A stretch of DNA of 10,431 nt from Streptomyces sp. NRRL WC-3549 (GCF_000721935.1 NZ_KL585383.1:17963-28393); one strand, 5' to 3'; positions 1 through 6,325 are shown, counted from the stretch's first letter. Notes: generated from the letters alone by a model not told the origin. Program-made: numbers and translations.

Positions 1-1110
1 GCGCACGGCCTCGGCGGCAGCGGCGGCAGCGGCGGAGCTGTCCGGGCGGCAGGCGGCATCCAGCAGTTCCCGCAACGGCTCGCGGGCCTGGAGGTCACGC
101 TCCCGCGCTGTCCGGTGTGCGTGCGCAGCGCGCGTCATGTCCTCTAGGCGACGAGGCACCCCTTCGATCCCAGCAGCCCGGAACACCGCCTCCACGTCGT
201 TGAAAACAGTGCTCAGCGCAGCGAGCCCAGCCAGGTCCTCGTCCTGCGGAGGGCGGCCGTCCATGACCGTATCGGTGACCTTCTCCGCGGTCTGGCGGGC
301 CCCTGCCAGTGCGGACTCCAGCTGCGCACACGCCTCCTCGGGAGCTGTCCCAGCCTGGGCTCCGGTGTTGTCGGACGCTGTCGCGGTCTCCTCGTGCGAA
401 GTACCGGCGTCCGCTGCTGCGGTCCGCGGTGCAGGGACACTGGTGCCCGGGCGGTCGGTGACGGCAACGGCCCCTGGTTCGCTGTCCTCCGCGAACGCCA
501 GCCCGGCGTCTTCCGCGGCTCCTAGAACGAAATCAGGGTGTGCCTCCACGAGGGGCCGCGCCGCGGCAGCGACGGCGGTGAGCCGGGCCGTCTCCTCGTC
601 GTCGGTCGTCGCCCCGAACCAGTCCTGGTCCGCCGCCCAGCCAAGGATGTGGGCGTCGGTGACGGAGGCATTGCACCACGCGAACACGGTGGCCCGGACC
701 AGCGTTGCGCCCCACCGGGCAACAGGGTCGGGGACCGGCTCCCCGTCGTGCGCCAGGACGAAGTCGCCGACCTGGTTCATCACGGTAACCGTGAGTCCCT
801 TGATCCCACATGTGCAGGTATGCTGCCGCGACTCGCGCCGCAGCCTGGTGAGGACGTCCCGGCACAGGGCACTGCTCACCCGTCGAGGGGCCGACATGCG
901 GATGCCCAGACTGGTGAGCAACTCCTGGCGGTGCTTGGGCCGCAATGAGTTGAAAGCGAGTTCCACCATGTCCGCCGTGAGGTCGTTCAGGGCGGCGACG
1001 GCCGGGGATTGCAAGGCGTTGAGCGCGGTGGCCAGGCCTTCGAGGTCCTCGGCTGAGACGCTCGGCGGGGACCACGGCGGTCCTGTGACGACGCGGTAGA
1101 AGTCCTGCAT
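1..1110 (-). CDS. Unrecognised protein, N-terminal 370 residues (3' end outside window)
   Basis: The frame is open from an ATG at 1110 down to base 1 with no stop, so the gene is cut by the window edge. GGAG lies 9 bases before the ATG. I do not recognise the family. Residues about 1-180 look globular, with a Cys pair (HTCTC, about 97-101) and a Trp-rich stretch (ILGWAADQDWF, about 155). Residues about 200-250 are an Ala/Thr/Glu-rich linker of low complexity. Residues about 250-370 are charged and helix-prone, ending in a run of seven alanines encoded by GCC/GCT repeats, as in a coiled-coil protein. No P-loop or other catalytic motif is seen in this part. It starts 96 bases after the stop of the 764-residue gene on the same strand, so the two are probably co-transcribed. 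Third codon positions are mostly G or C, supporting real coding. The opposite strand also has a long frame here, which I take as a shadow. Confidence 0.72.
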   Translation of the reverse strand, partial: MQDFYRVVTGPPWSPPSVSAEDLEGLATALNALQSPAVAALNDLTADMVELAFNSLRPKHRQELLTSLGIRMSAPRRVSSALCRDVLTRLRRESRQHTCTCGIKGLTVTVMNQVGDFVLAHDGEPVPDPVARWGATLVRATVFAWCNASVTDAHILGWAADQDWFGATTDDEETARLTAVAAAARPLVEAHPDFVLGAAEDAGLAFAEDSEPGAVAVTDRPGTSVPAPRTAAADAGTSHEETATASDNTGAQAGTAPEEACAQLESALAGARQTAEKVTDTVMDGRPPQDEDLAGLAALSTVFNDVEAVFRAAGIEGVPRRLEDMTRAAHAHRTARERDLQAREPLRELLDAACRPDSSAAAAAAAEAVR

Positions 1111-1206
1111 GTACACGCGCTCCGTTTCTTTCGGTGACGGGAGGTGCCTGTGGGTAGCGGGAGGAAGAGAGAGGCGAAGCCCTGGATGCGCGAAAGCCTT
1201 GAAAGG

Positions 1207-3501
1207 TCAGCGGCCGCGCGCGTGCTCGGTCACGAACGTGTAGCCGTACGGAAGTTCCCAGCCGTCCGCCTTGCCGAGTCTGCGGCAGTGCTCCCTGAAG
1301 GCCGCGCGCTGAACGTCGCTGGGCAGACACCCCGGCCGCAGGCGGCGCAGATGACCTGCGACGAGCTGAGCGCCGCGCAGTCCCTCACCGCCCGGCTCGC
1401 CACCGCCCCACGGACGTATCACCCGCGGCCTGGCGGGGCGGTAGCCAATGAGGGAAATCATCCGCTGTCCGTCACGCGGCGGGAAGTGTGGCTGCCCCCA
1501 GGCGTCCCGGCTGCCCAGGTCCGGCTCCAGAAGACGTTCCGCGAGCAGTTCCGCGATGGCCGAGTCCAAGGCGGCGGCCTGCGACCGGGCCGGTCGGCGC
1601 CCATAGACCGCGCTCGGCAGGACCGACCGGTCCATCAGGGCATGACCGTCCAGGGTGAGCAGACCGCAACGGCGCACGGTGCGCATCACCAATTGCCGGG
1701 GGCCCAGCCCGACCGCGCTGTCACCGTGGCGGCTGCTGCCCGGTACGTCCTCCCTGGTGAGCACACGAGGGTCGTAACAGTGCCCAGTCTCCCGTTCACC
1801 GGCCTGCACCCGGCCCTTCAACCGCATCGTGGCCAGTCGAATCACCGTGTCGTCACGGAGCCGACGCAGCTCCAGCATCAGGCCGGGGAAGAAGTCACCG
1901 GGCCAGACGATTCCCGTCAACCGTCCCGAACCGTATCCGAGTTCGGCCGCGACGTACTGCACCGCTTCCTTCTCGTCCAACGTCGCACCAGCATGGTCGA
2001 GTTCGAGGCGAAGCATGGAGTGCGCGCCTCGGGGCCGGCAAAGGTCCTGCGCGACGAACGGGTACAGGGGAATCCAGCCGCCGATGAGATGGGCCAGCCG
2101 CAGGGGCGCTCTCCAGACGATCTCCTCCGCGTCGCTTCGCAGGAGTTCACCGGATCCGAGGGCGTCGTCGTCGGCGAGGGGCGCATCTACCGGTTCCAGT
2201 TCCACTTCCGTTTCCGGCTCCGGCGCTGCGGGCAGTGTGGAGCTCCAGCCGCGCCCGGCCGGGCCCAGGGGGTCTCCGGGCGCCTCTGCGTCACCGGGAG
2301 GGTGGGATCGCCACACTCCTCCCCCCTCGAAGGCGTCGTCGAGGGTGACCCGGCAGCCGTTGCCAAACAGGCCCTGGTCGCTGTCCCCTTGGACCACGTC
2401 GGCGAGCGCTACGTTCGCCCGGCACACCGCAGCGGCGTACCCCACTTCCCTGAGCCGTTCCTCCGCCCCGGGAAAACTGCGGAGTCGTGGTCCGACCGCT
2501 GTGTACACAGTGCCCGGAGCGGCGAGGCCGTGTCGCCGCCTCGCCGGGGTGGCCGCGTGCTCGACCGCGGCCACGAGAGACCTGAGGTCGTCGCCGCCCA
2601 ACGGTCCGGTGTCCCGCCAGCACTCCGCGAGGGAGGTACGGGTCATGGCGTAGTGGCCCCATGTGCGCAGCACTGCACTGGAGTTGAGGACACCCCGCAC
2701 TGTGTCGAGGAGACCGAGCAGTCCCGCCCGCAGATCGTCGTCGTGCGTGCCGCCCACCAGGGAGGCAAGGGAAACAGGGACGAAGGGACTGAGAAGCTGT
2801 TCCCGAGCCGTCGTCAGGAGATGGTCCGCGTAGGCCGTCAGATCGTCGCGCCGGGCTGCTTGCGAGGACGAATAGCACACGTCGACGACGACATGCCCGT
2901 CCTCATTGATCCATCGTCCGCGCGTGCGTAAGCGATGAAGCTGAGCCGGTGACAGGCTCAGTGCCGGACCGAAGGCGTGAAGGTCCGGCACCAGTAGTTC
3001 CCTGCGCCGTGGTTCGGCATCTGCACCCGGCCTACCCGAGCCCTCGGCGCCCGCAGGCGCCCCCGACACCCATGCCGGTACGTCACCGAGCGCGTCCACC
3101 TCAGGGTGCGCGCCCTCCCTGTAGACGATTTCGGCGTAAAGCGGGTCCGACCCGGTGGCGACACACACCATGGCCCCGACCGGGAGCACGGGAGCGCACT
3201 CACCGAAGGTGACGACGGGAAAGTCATCGAGGCACAGCGGGCTTCCGCCGTAGCCGTCGCCGCCGAGCTTGTACCCGAAGTACACGGCGTTGAAGGCGAC
3301 CGTGGTGTGCACCGGCGCCGGACGGGCCGCGACAACGGCTTCGAGATAGCTCCGCAGCCGACTGCGTTCCTGGCCGGGGACGGCGTCGTAGCCCCCCGTC
3401 ATGGCAGACGTCAGGAGAGCTTGGTCCCCGTACGGATCCGGCACCCCTGTCCGCTCGCGCTCTCCGACCCCTTTTGCTGACACATACGGGTCCCCACCCA
3501 T
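1207..3501 (-). CDS. Unrecognised 764-residue protein, possible winged-helix C-terminal part
   Basis: ATG at 3501 is preceded by GGAGG only 4 bases upstream (3506-3510 on the + strand), which decides the start. The stop is TGA at 1207-1209. I cannot assign a family. Visible layout: residues 60-130 look globular (FGYKLGGDGYGG, LCLDDFPVVTFGECAPVLP); 150-165 and 400-450 are acidic or Gly/Pro-rich linkers; 170-390 are alpha/beta-like, with Cys at about 209, 360 and 383; 460-560 hold a hydrophobic segment (LAHLIGGWIPLYPFVAQ) too polar at its borders for a confident membrane helix. Residues about 603-690 (LVMRTVRRCGLLTLDGHAL onward) read like a winged-helix domain. The last 50 residues are basic, with GHLRRLRPG and YGYTFVTEHARGR. 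I have the impression that such a tail recurs in actinobacterial accessory proteins, but cannot verify it. No signal peptide. It is the first gene of a minus-strand pair with the following gene of at least 370 codons. Function unknown; a role in an element-borne conflict or maintenance system is only a guess. Confidence 0.75.
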   Translation of the reverse strand: MGGDPYVSAKGVGERERTGVPDPYGDQALLTSAMTGGYDAVPGQERSRLRSYLEAVVAARPAPVHTTVAFNAVYFGYKLGGDGYGGSPLCLDDFPVVTFGECAPVLPVGAMVCVATGSDPLYAEIVYREGAHPEVDALGDVPAWVSGAPAGAEGSGRPGADAEPRRRELLVPDLHAFGPALSLSPAQLHRLRTRGRWINEDGHVVVDVCYSSSQAARRDDLTAYADHLLTTAREQLLSPFVPVSLASLVGGTHDDDLRAGLLGLLDTVRGVLNSSAVLRTWGHYAMTRTSLAECWRDTGPLGGDDLRSLVAAVEHAATPARRRHGLAAPGTVYTAVGPRLRSFPGAEERLREVGYAAAVCRANVALADVVQGDSDQGLFGNGCRVTLDDAFEGGGVWRSHPPGDAEAPGDPLGPAGRGWSSTLPAAPEPETEVELEPVDAPLADDDALGSGELLRSDAEEIVWRAPLRLAHLIGGWIPLYPFVAQDLCRPRGAHSMLRLELDHAGATLDEKEAVQYVAAELGYGSGRLTGIVWPGDFFPGLMLELRRLRDDTVIRLATMRLKGRVQAGERETGHCYDPRVLTREDVPGSSRHGDSAVGLGPRQLVMRTVRRCGLLTLDGHALMDRSVLPSAVYGRRPARSQAAALDSAIAELLAERLLEPDLGSRDAWGQPHFPPRDGQRMISLIGYRPARPRVIRPWGGGEPGGEGLRGAQLVAGHLRRLRPGCLPSDVQRAAFREHCRRLGKADGWELPYGYTFVTEHARGR

Positions 3502-4031
3502 GACACCTCCGCCGCATTACAGGTCGCCCCAGCCCACCTGCGGTGATTCCCGCAGAGTATGCCCATCCTTGGGTTTCCTGTGGCACTTTCATCACTTTGC
3601 GATGGCCCACGACGATCGAATCCGCCTACCGCGTTCACGAATTCCGTAGAACCGGAGCGCTGACGCCACGACCACCGGCCCGGCCGGAGAGGTACATCAG
3701 CGGCGCCGCCTGCCGCAGCAGTAAGGCTCTTTCCACCAAAGGCGAGCCAGCCACGCCATAGGCCAATCTCGTATCGGCCTGAGGGAAAAATCCACCCCGT
3801 GGACGGTAACGGCCGCCCACTGGCAGTCGCAGTCACCCATGGCAAGGTCCACGATGCAACAGGCAGAGCCCAGTGCATGGGCTGCTCGCACCGCCGCACC
3901 TCACCACACCCGTCGGTACCGGACCGCCGGTCACCTTCTGATGTGGCCGCCCATTGCCGCGATCCGTGCAACGGATTGGAAACGCAGGTGTCGAGCGCGC
4001 CCGGCTACGCCAGAGCAACCTACGAAAACCG
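3502..4031. other. 530-base stretch without an intact gene
   Basis: This stretch lies between the start of the 764-residue gene and the leftmost displaced methyltransferase tail. It must hold the promoter of the minus-strand operon, but I see no pair of -35 and -10 boxes good enough to place one. The only recognisable content is the transposase scrap at about 3740-3862. Frames longer than 50 codons occur on both strands but disagree with each other and lack ribosome binding sites, so they are probably spurious. Confidence 0.5.
3740..3862 (+). pseudogene. IS5-type transposase fragment, frameshifted
   Basis: One + frame reads SHAIGQSRIGLRE up to about 3786, and the next frame continues KIHPVDGNGRPLAVAVT and GKVHDA. 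Joined, this matches the pattern of IS5-family DDE transposases around 'AIGxSRGGxTTKIHxxVDGxGRPLxxxLTxGxxHD', which includes a catalytic-core aspartate. The frames meet at a short A run (GGGAAAAATCC, 3783-3793), so a one-base change there broke the gene. About 40 codons survive, against roughly 250-300 for a complete transposase. No terminal inverted repeats or target duplication were found. It is a relic of an insertion beside the leftmost attachment-like repeat. The family pattern is from memory, not from a search. Confidence 0.55.
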
Positions 4032-4035
4032 CAGG

Positions 4036-4086
4036 TCAGATCCCTTCTGCATCAAGCTCCAGAATCGCCACGCACTCCACATGAGG
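4036..4086 (-). pseudogene. Displaced 3' tail of an RNA methyltransferase gene (copy C)
   Basis: Read on the minus strand, this encodes PHVECVAILELDAEGI and then TGA, aligning with the end of the intact methyltransferase further right (HHVECVAILEPVKKDA and stop). The 20 bases 4064-4083 are identical to 5009-5028 and 7933-7952. The 28 bases 4056-4083 are identical to 5001-5028. Similarity ends upstream of the codon before His, where the sequence becomes unrelated. The stop codon lies inside the CAGGTCAG octamer 4032-4039, as in the other two copies. The tail is separated from any methyltransferase body, so it is not a gene; it is best read as one half of a recombined attachment site left when an element integrated at the gene's 3' end. 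Confidence 0.85.
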
Positions 4087-4106
4087 CGCCCTCGCCTCGT
4101 CGGACG

Positions 4107-4499
4107 TCAGGAAACGGGGAACCAGGTCGCGAGGCGCTTGGCGATCGCCGGTACATCGACGCTGTCCTGCGCGACTGCCTCGATGAACGGGCCGGCCACG
4201 GAAACGGGCGGCGGGACGGTACTCGCACTCACGCCGTTGAACCGCAGGAAGACACGCATGGCGAGCCAGGCTGTGCGCTTGTTGCCGTCGATCAGCGCAT
4301 GGTTGCGGGCAACGGAGTGCAGCAGCGCCGCAGCCTTCTCGTGCAGCGTGGGATACAGCTCGGCTCCGAACACGTTCGTCCGGGGTCGCTCGATCGCCGA
4401 CACCAGAAGGCCCATGTCACGCACGCTGTGCTCAGTACCGTTGACCGTTCGGGCGATGGCCAGGATTTCGTCGACCTGGATGTAGCGCACGTCGGTCAC
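4107..4499 (-). CDS. doc: Doc-type toxin (Fic/Doc fold, death-on-curing family)
   Basis: At 130 residues this is the usual size for Doc. Residues 67-75 read HALIDGNKR, followed by TAW: the Doc form of the Fic motif, with Lys in place of the Gly found in AMP-transferring Fic proteins. Doc of phage P1 uses this motif to phosphorylate elongation factor Tu and stop translation; by family analogy the target here is the same, but that is inference. Other conserved parts are the N-terminal DEILAIARTV helix and the TLHEKAAALLHSVARNHALI helix leading into the motif. The start is GTG at 4499, overlapping the antitoxin stop by four bases (GTGA), which implies translational coupling in one operon. The toxin motif looks intact, so the module may be active. 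It lies between two displaced methyltransferase tails, as an addiction module stabilising an integrated element would. Confidence 0.93.
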   Translation of the reverse strand: MTDVRYIQVDEILAIARTVNGTEHSVRDMGLLVSAIERPRTNVFGAELYPTLHEKAAALLHSVARNHALIDGNKRTAWLAMRVFLRFNGVSASTVPPPVSVAGPFIEAVAQDSVDVPAIAKRLATWFPVS

Positions 4500-4690
4500 T
4501 TCAGGTAGTCCAAGATCTCCGCATCGCTCTCCATGAGCTCGGCCAGGACGTCATCGACCTTCAGCTCGGCCCGGTCCTGGGCGTCGCGGATGGCCTCAAT
4601 GGCAAGTTCCTGCTTGCTGCGGCCCTCCCGACGAGCACGCTCGGTGAGCTTGGCGTCAAGGTCGTCGGGAAGTCGAAGTGTCATCGCCAT
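4496..4690 (-). CDS. Ribbon-helix-helix antitoxin partner of Doc
   Basis: A 64-residue protein. The N-terminus (MTLRLPDDLDAKL) forms the DNA-contacting beta strand and the following turn; TERARREGRSKQELAIEAI forms the two helices of a CopG/Arc-type ribbon-helix-helix domain. The acidic C-terminal part (about 43-64, VDDVLAELMESDAEILDYLK) is the likely toxin-binding region. Its stop overlaps the toxin start, and antitoxin-before-toxin order is typical. The start is ATG at 4690 or the second ATG at 4684. Neither has a Shine-Dalgarno sequence; instead a TATCAT box ends 6 bases before the first ATG, suggesting a leaderless transcript. The same frame extends upstream to 4810, but that part would run through the operator and is not antitoxin-like. 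The protein probably represses its own promoter at the palindrome just upstream. Confidence 0.88.
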   Translation of the reverse strand: MAMTLRLPDDLDAKLTERARREGRSKQELAIEAIRDAQDRAELKVDDVLAELMESDAEILDYLK

Positions 4691-4716
4691 ACAGAGATGA
4701 TACCAGGTCGGTATCA
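4691..4716 (-). promoter_or_regulatory. Operator and probable leaderless promoter of the toxin-antitoxin operon
   Basis: Bases 4698-4716 form a perfect inverted repeat, TGATACC-N5-GGTATCA, immediately before the antitoxin ATG. On the minus strand its right arm overlaps TATCAT, a good -10 hexamer, and the A of the ATG lies about 7 bases downstream of it, where transcription would start. No convincing -35 hexamer is seen at the matching distance. A two-fold operator lying on the -10 box fits autorepression by the ribbon-helix-helix antitoxin. The palindrome is seen directly; the transcription start and the repressor are inferred. Confidence 0.65.
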
Positions 4717-4887
4717 AGTGGTGCGGTCGGGTCGCCCTCGGCTCCGCGGAGCGTGGGACCAGGCGGCCATGCACATCGCTACCGCGGAGGCCCGAGGACT
4801 CCCTTTCCAAGCGTCATCCGAGCCCCAAGAATCCCGCAGGAGCCACTGGAGGGCGTCGCCGTTGCAAGCACCTCGTTCACGAATTCG

Positions 4888-4895
4888 CAGGTCAG
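4888..4895. repeat. CAGGTCAG octamer, isolated copy
   Basis: One of seven exact CAGGTCAG copies in the window, all in the same orientation and all between 4032 and 7908. This copy is not attached to a methyltransferase tail. It lies 89 bases left of the copy at 4977, near the right border of the toxin-antitoxin unit. It may be an accessory recombination site or a leftover half site. Confidence 0.5.
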
Positions 4896-4980
4896 AGAGC
4901 TCTCAAAGAACGATCCGTCCGCTCGAACCGCTACGCGGAGTGAAACAGGGCGAAATCCACCAGAGGAGCAAAAACACAGG

Positions 4981-5061
4981 TCAGGCACCCTTGTCCGCAG
5001 GCTCCAGAATCGCCACGCACTCCACATGCGACGTCATCGGAAAGACGTTGGCCTGGGCGAG
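4981..5061 (-). pseudogene. Displaced 3' tail of an RNA methyltransferase gene (copy B)
   Basis: The minus strand encodes LAQANVFPMT then SHVECVAILEPADKGA and TGA, against FDLFPMTHHVECVAILEPVKKDA in the intact gene. An in-frame stop at 5062-5064 closes the frame on the 5' side and no methyltransferase body is attached. The 20 bases 5009-5028 match copies at 4064-4083 and 7933-7952, and homology continues about 18 bases further than in copy C (through the MTSH codons). The stop codon lies within CAGGTCAG at 4977-4984. The divergent final residues show that this tail is not a simple duplication of the present gene end but comes from a different allele or species, as expected if an arriving element replaced the gene end and pushed the older one aside. 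Confidence 0.87.
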
Positions 5062-5074
5062 TCACGGAAAATCC

Positions 5075-5088
5075 CAGGTCAGGCACCC
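5075..5088. repeat. Second copy of CAGGTCAGGCACCC
   Basis: Fourteen bases identical to 4977-4990, with an A-rich flank (GGAAAATCC here, AAAAACA there) on the left in both. The earlier copy is the stop-codon region of displaced tail B. This one has no methyltransferase codons after it, so only the end of the gene, not its coding part, was duplicated. It marks the inner left border of the 5.0-7.95 kb segment. Confidence 0.6.
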
Positions 5089-5121
5089 ATTTCTCAGCTC
5101 GCCATCCTACGTGGGGACCTG

Positions 5122-5140
5122 GAGCGTCAAACGAGCGTCA
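5122..5140. repeat. Tandem GAGCGTCA repeats, left inner end
   Basis: GAGCGTCA occurs at 5122-5129 and 5133-5140, an 11-base period. The 18 bases GAGCGTCAAACGAGCGTC recur at 7812-7829 with one mismatch, same orientation, near the other end of the segment. The one-turn spacing and position inside both ends resemble arm-type integrase sites. Confidence 0.55.
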
Positions 5141-5187
5141 CAGCCGACAGCCAGTGAACAGGCCGCCAAAGTGCCCGCCGGAGCCAG

Positions 5188-5301
5188 CTACAGGTGCAGT
5201 TCCACACGGTTCACGATGAACCGTTTCTCCTTGGAGTCGAGGGCGAAGTAGACGTGTCCCACCTCGTTGGGCGAGACGGTGTCCCGTACCTTGGTGGGCC
5301 T
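5188..5301 (-). pseudogene. Orphan C-terminus of an unrecognised protein
   Basis: The minus strand reads VRDTVSPNEVGHVYFALDS, then KEKRFIVNRVELHL and TAG at 5188-5190. Nearly every codon ends in G or C and the peptide is well balanced, so this was a genuine coding frame. No start codon with a ribosome binding site is present; an in-frame TGA at 5338-5340 and a change of character around 5300 cut it off. It is most likely the last 35-40 residues of a gene whose body was deleted or scrambled. I do not recognise the family. Confidence 0.45.
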
Positions 5302-5719
5302 GCGCGGGAGACCTCGCCCTGTCCTGGTGCACGCTGGTCACGCCACCCACCTACCGACCCACAGCGGCAGGCCCGGGCTCTCTCTGGGCGCCCTGTCCCG
5401 GCGCGACCTGCCCCGCCATCGCGACGCCGGAGAAGATCGGTGACCTCATCCTGATGTGCTCGGACCGCCCTGACCGAACGCCGTCCGTCCGACCCGGACC
5501 ATGACACGCGCCGCCTTCTCGTAGCCGCGCAACGCTGTTTCCGGGAAGCCGCCCCAGGCGCCGGCCACGCCGGACTCCAGGACTACGTCGACCACCTCGC
5601 GGCCCGCCTGGACGACCCGCACCGACGACGCGACTCTCTTCCCTCTGCGCCGGATCGGCCCGTAAGGCCGCGGCAACGCACGGGGAAACAGGGGTCGGCC
5701 GAGGACCTCAGCGGCAACC
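5302..5719. other. Degraded coding DNA without an intact gene
   Basis: This 418-base stretch has coding-like composition but no frame with a start, a ribosome binding site and sensible ends. The best trace is on the + strand from about 5455 to 5640, reading HDTRRLLVAAQRCFREAAPG and further on DYVDHLAARLDDPHRRR, with strong G/C third positions but no start. A second + trace in another frame covers about 5408-5460. I take these as pieces of one or more broken genes of unknown kind. Confidence 0.35.
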
Positions 5720-5954
5720 TCGATGTACCGGCCGGGACGCGGCCGTGCGGGGCGGCGGTGGCTGCGAGTTCCGCGACGAGCAGCGCGGCGGTGTCGGATG
5801 CCTCGCTGCCGTGTGGCACGCCCCATACGTCGAGCTGGTGCAGCAAGAGCCGACGGGCGAGGTGCGCGCCACGCTGGGTGGAACTGAGCCGTTGGAGAAG
5901 CACAGCCGCGAGGGGTTGCGCATGGCCGGTCGTGGGAACAGACGATGCAGTCAT
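5583..5954 (-). pseudogene. Decayed RsbW-like ATP-binding (anti-sigma type) protein
   Basis: Starting at ATG 5954, residues about 24-76 (LSSTQRGAHLARRLLLHQLD, VWGVPHGSEASDTAALLVAE, LAATAAPHGRVP) match the N-terminal half of the small HATPase_c proteins abundant in Streptomyces, usually about 130-160 residues, which act as anti-sigma serine kinases or related ATP-binding regulators. The family's N-box normally reads ELAxNAxxHG with an Asn that coordinates magnesium; here it is ELAATAAPHG, without that Asn. After about residue 77 the reading turns into Arg/Ser-rich sequence unlike the family, and the G1 and G2 ATP-lid motifs are missing. It should be non-functional. It runs divergently from the transposase fragment starting at about 5987, so insertion-sequence activity may have contributed to the damage. 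Confidence 0.6.
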
Positions 5955-5986
5955 CCGCCCGCGACGGCGGCGCTCAGCACCAGCAA

Positions 5987-6325
5987 CCAGGTGCGCCGGC
6001 GCTGCCGGGCCGGACCCACGACCTGACCGCCGCCCGCACCCACAGGATCATCCACATCTGTGAGCGCCAAGGCGTCCTGATCCTCGCGGACATGGCCTAC
6101 GTCGGTGCGGACGACCCGGCCACCACCGCGAAACGCCGCCCGCCGGGCGGTGAGCCCTCCCCCACCGAGCAGACGGTGCACCGGGCCCTGTCCGCGGCTC
6201 GGACGCCCGTCGAACGCGGAGTCGCCCGCCTGAGATCCTGGCTCATCCTCCGACACGCCCGCCGCAGCCCAACACGCCTCAGCACGATCACCGCCGCGAT
6301 CCTCACTCTGGAGAGGCAACGCTGA
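5987..6325 (+). pseudogene. IS5-family transposase, C-terminal third
   Basis: The + frame reads PALPGRTHDLTAARTHRII, ILADMAYVGADDPATTAKRR and ERGVARLRSWLILRHARRSP up to TGA at 6323-6325. This is the typical C-terminal half of Streptomyces IS5-type DDE transposases (helix-turn-helix plus DDE_Tnp_4 arrangement), with the Asp of ADMAY and the Glu of PVERGVARL in place as the late catalytic residues. The N-terminal DNA-binding part and first catalytic Asp are gone; before 5987 the frame is unrelated sequence. An ATG at 5945 keeps the frame open but has no family resemblance. The surviving part is about 112 residues of some 250-280. It cannot be an active transposase. Confidence 0.8.

Larger units (their letters stand above)
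4064..5028. mobile_element. Remnant element unit bounded by two methyltransferase tails, carrying a toxin-antitoxin pair
   Basis: The segment is flanked by direct repeats of 28 identical bases (4056-4083 and 5001-5028), which are displaced ends of a methyltransferase gene. The repeat-to-repeat period is 945 bases. Between them sit the ribbon-helix-helix antitoxin and Doc toxin genes, about 290 bases with no recognised gene (4716-4976), and an extra CAGGTCAG at 4888. No integrase, excisionase or replication gene fits in this space. I infer either the deleted remnant of a larger integrative element or a unit mobilised in trans by a related integrase; the boundaries are set by the repeats and are not proven. 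Confidence 0.6.

Noticed and set aside
137..1099. Long + strand frame opposite the partial left gene
   Set aside because: Ser/Arg/Ala-rich composition without domain character and no ribosome binding site; the minus frame runs uninterrupted for 370 codons from a good start.
1144..2931. 595-codon + strand frame opposite the 764-residue gene
   Set aside because: Arg/Gln/Pro-rich reading typical of an antisense frame in high-GC DNA; the minus frame has a GGAGG-preceded ATG and a balanced protein.
3783..3793. A run as a programmed frameshift site
   Set aside because: Only five A residues and the gene is a short fragment on both sides; ordinary decay explains it.
3411..3971. 186-codon minus-strand frame overlapping the start of the 764-residue gene
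   Set aside because: No ribosome binding site, peptide without family character, and it runs across the transposase scrap and the intergenic region.
3799..4485. 228-codon + strand frame
   Set aside because: Its first 20 codons are the transposase scrap; the remainder is opposite the Doc toxin gene and crosses the displaced tail C.
4032..5100. A tRNA gene as the integration target
   Set aside because: No cloverleaf-like sequence is seen near the repeats; the repeated block is protein-coding and in frame with the methyltransferase.
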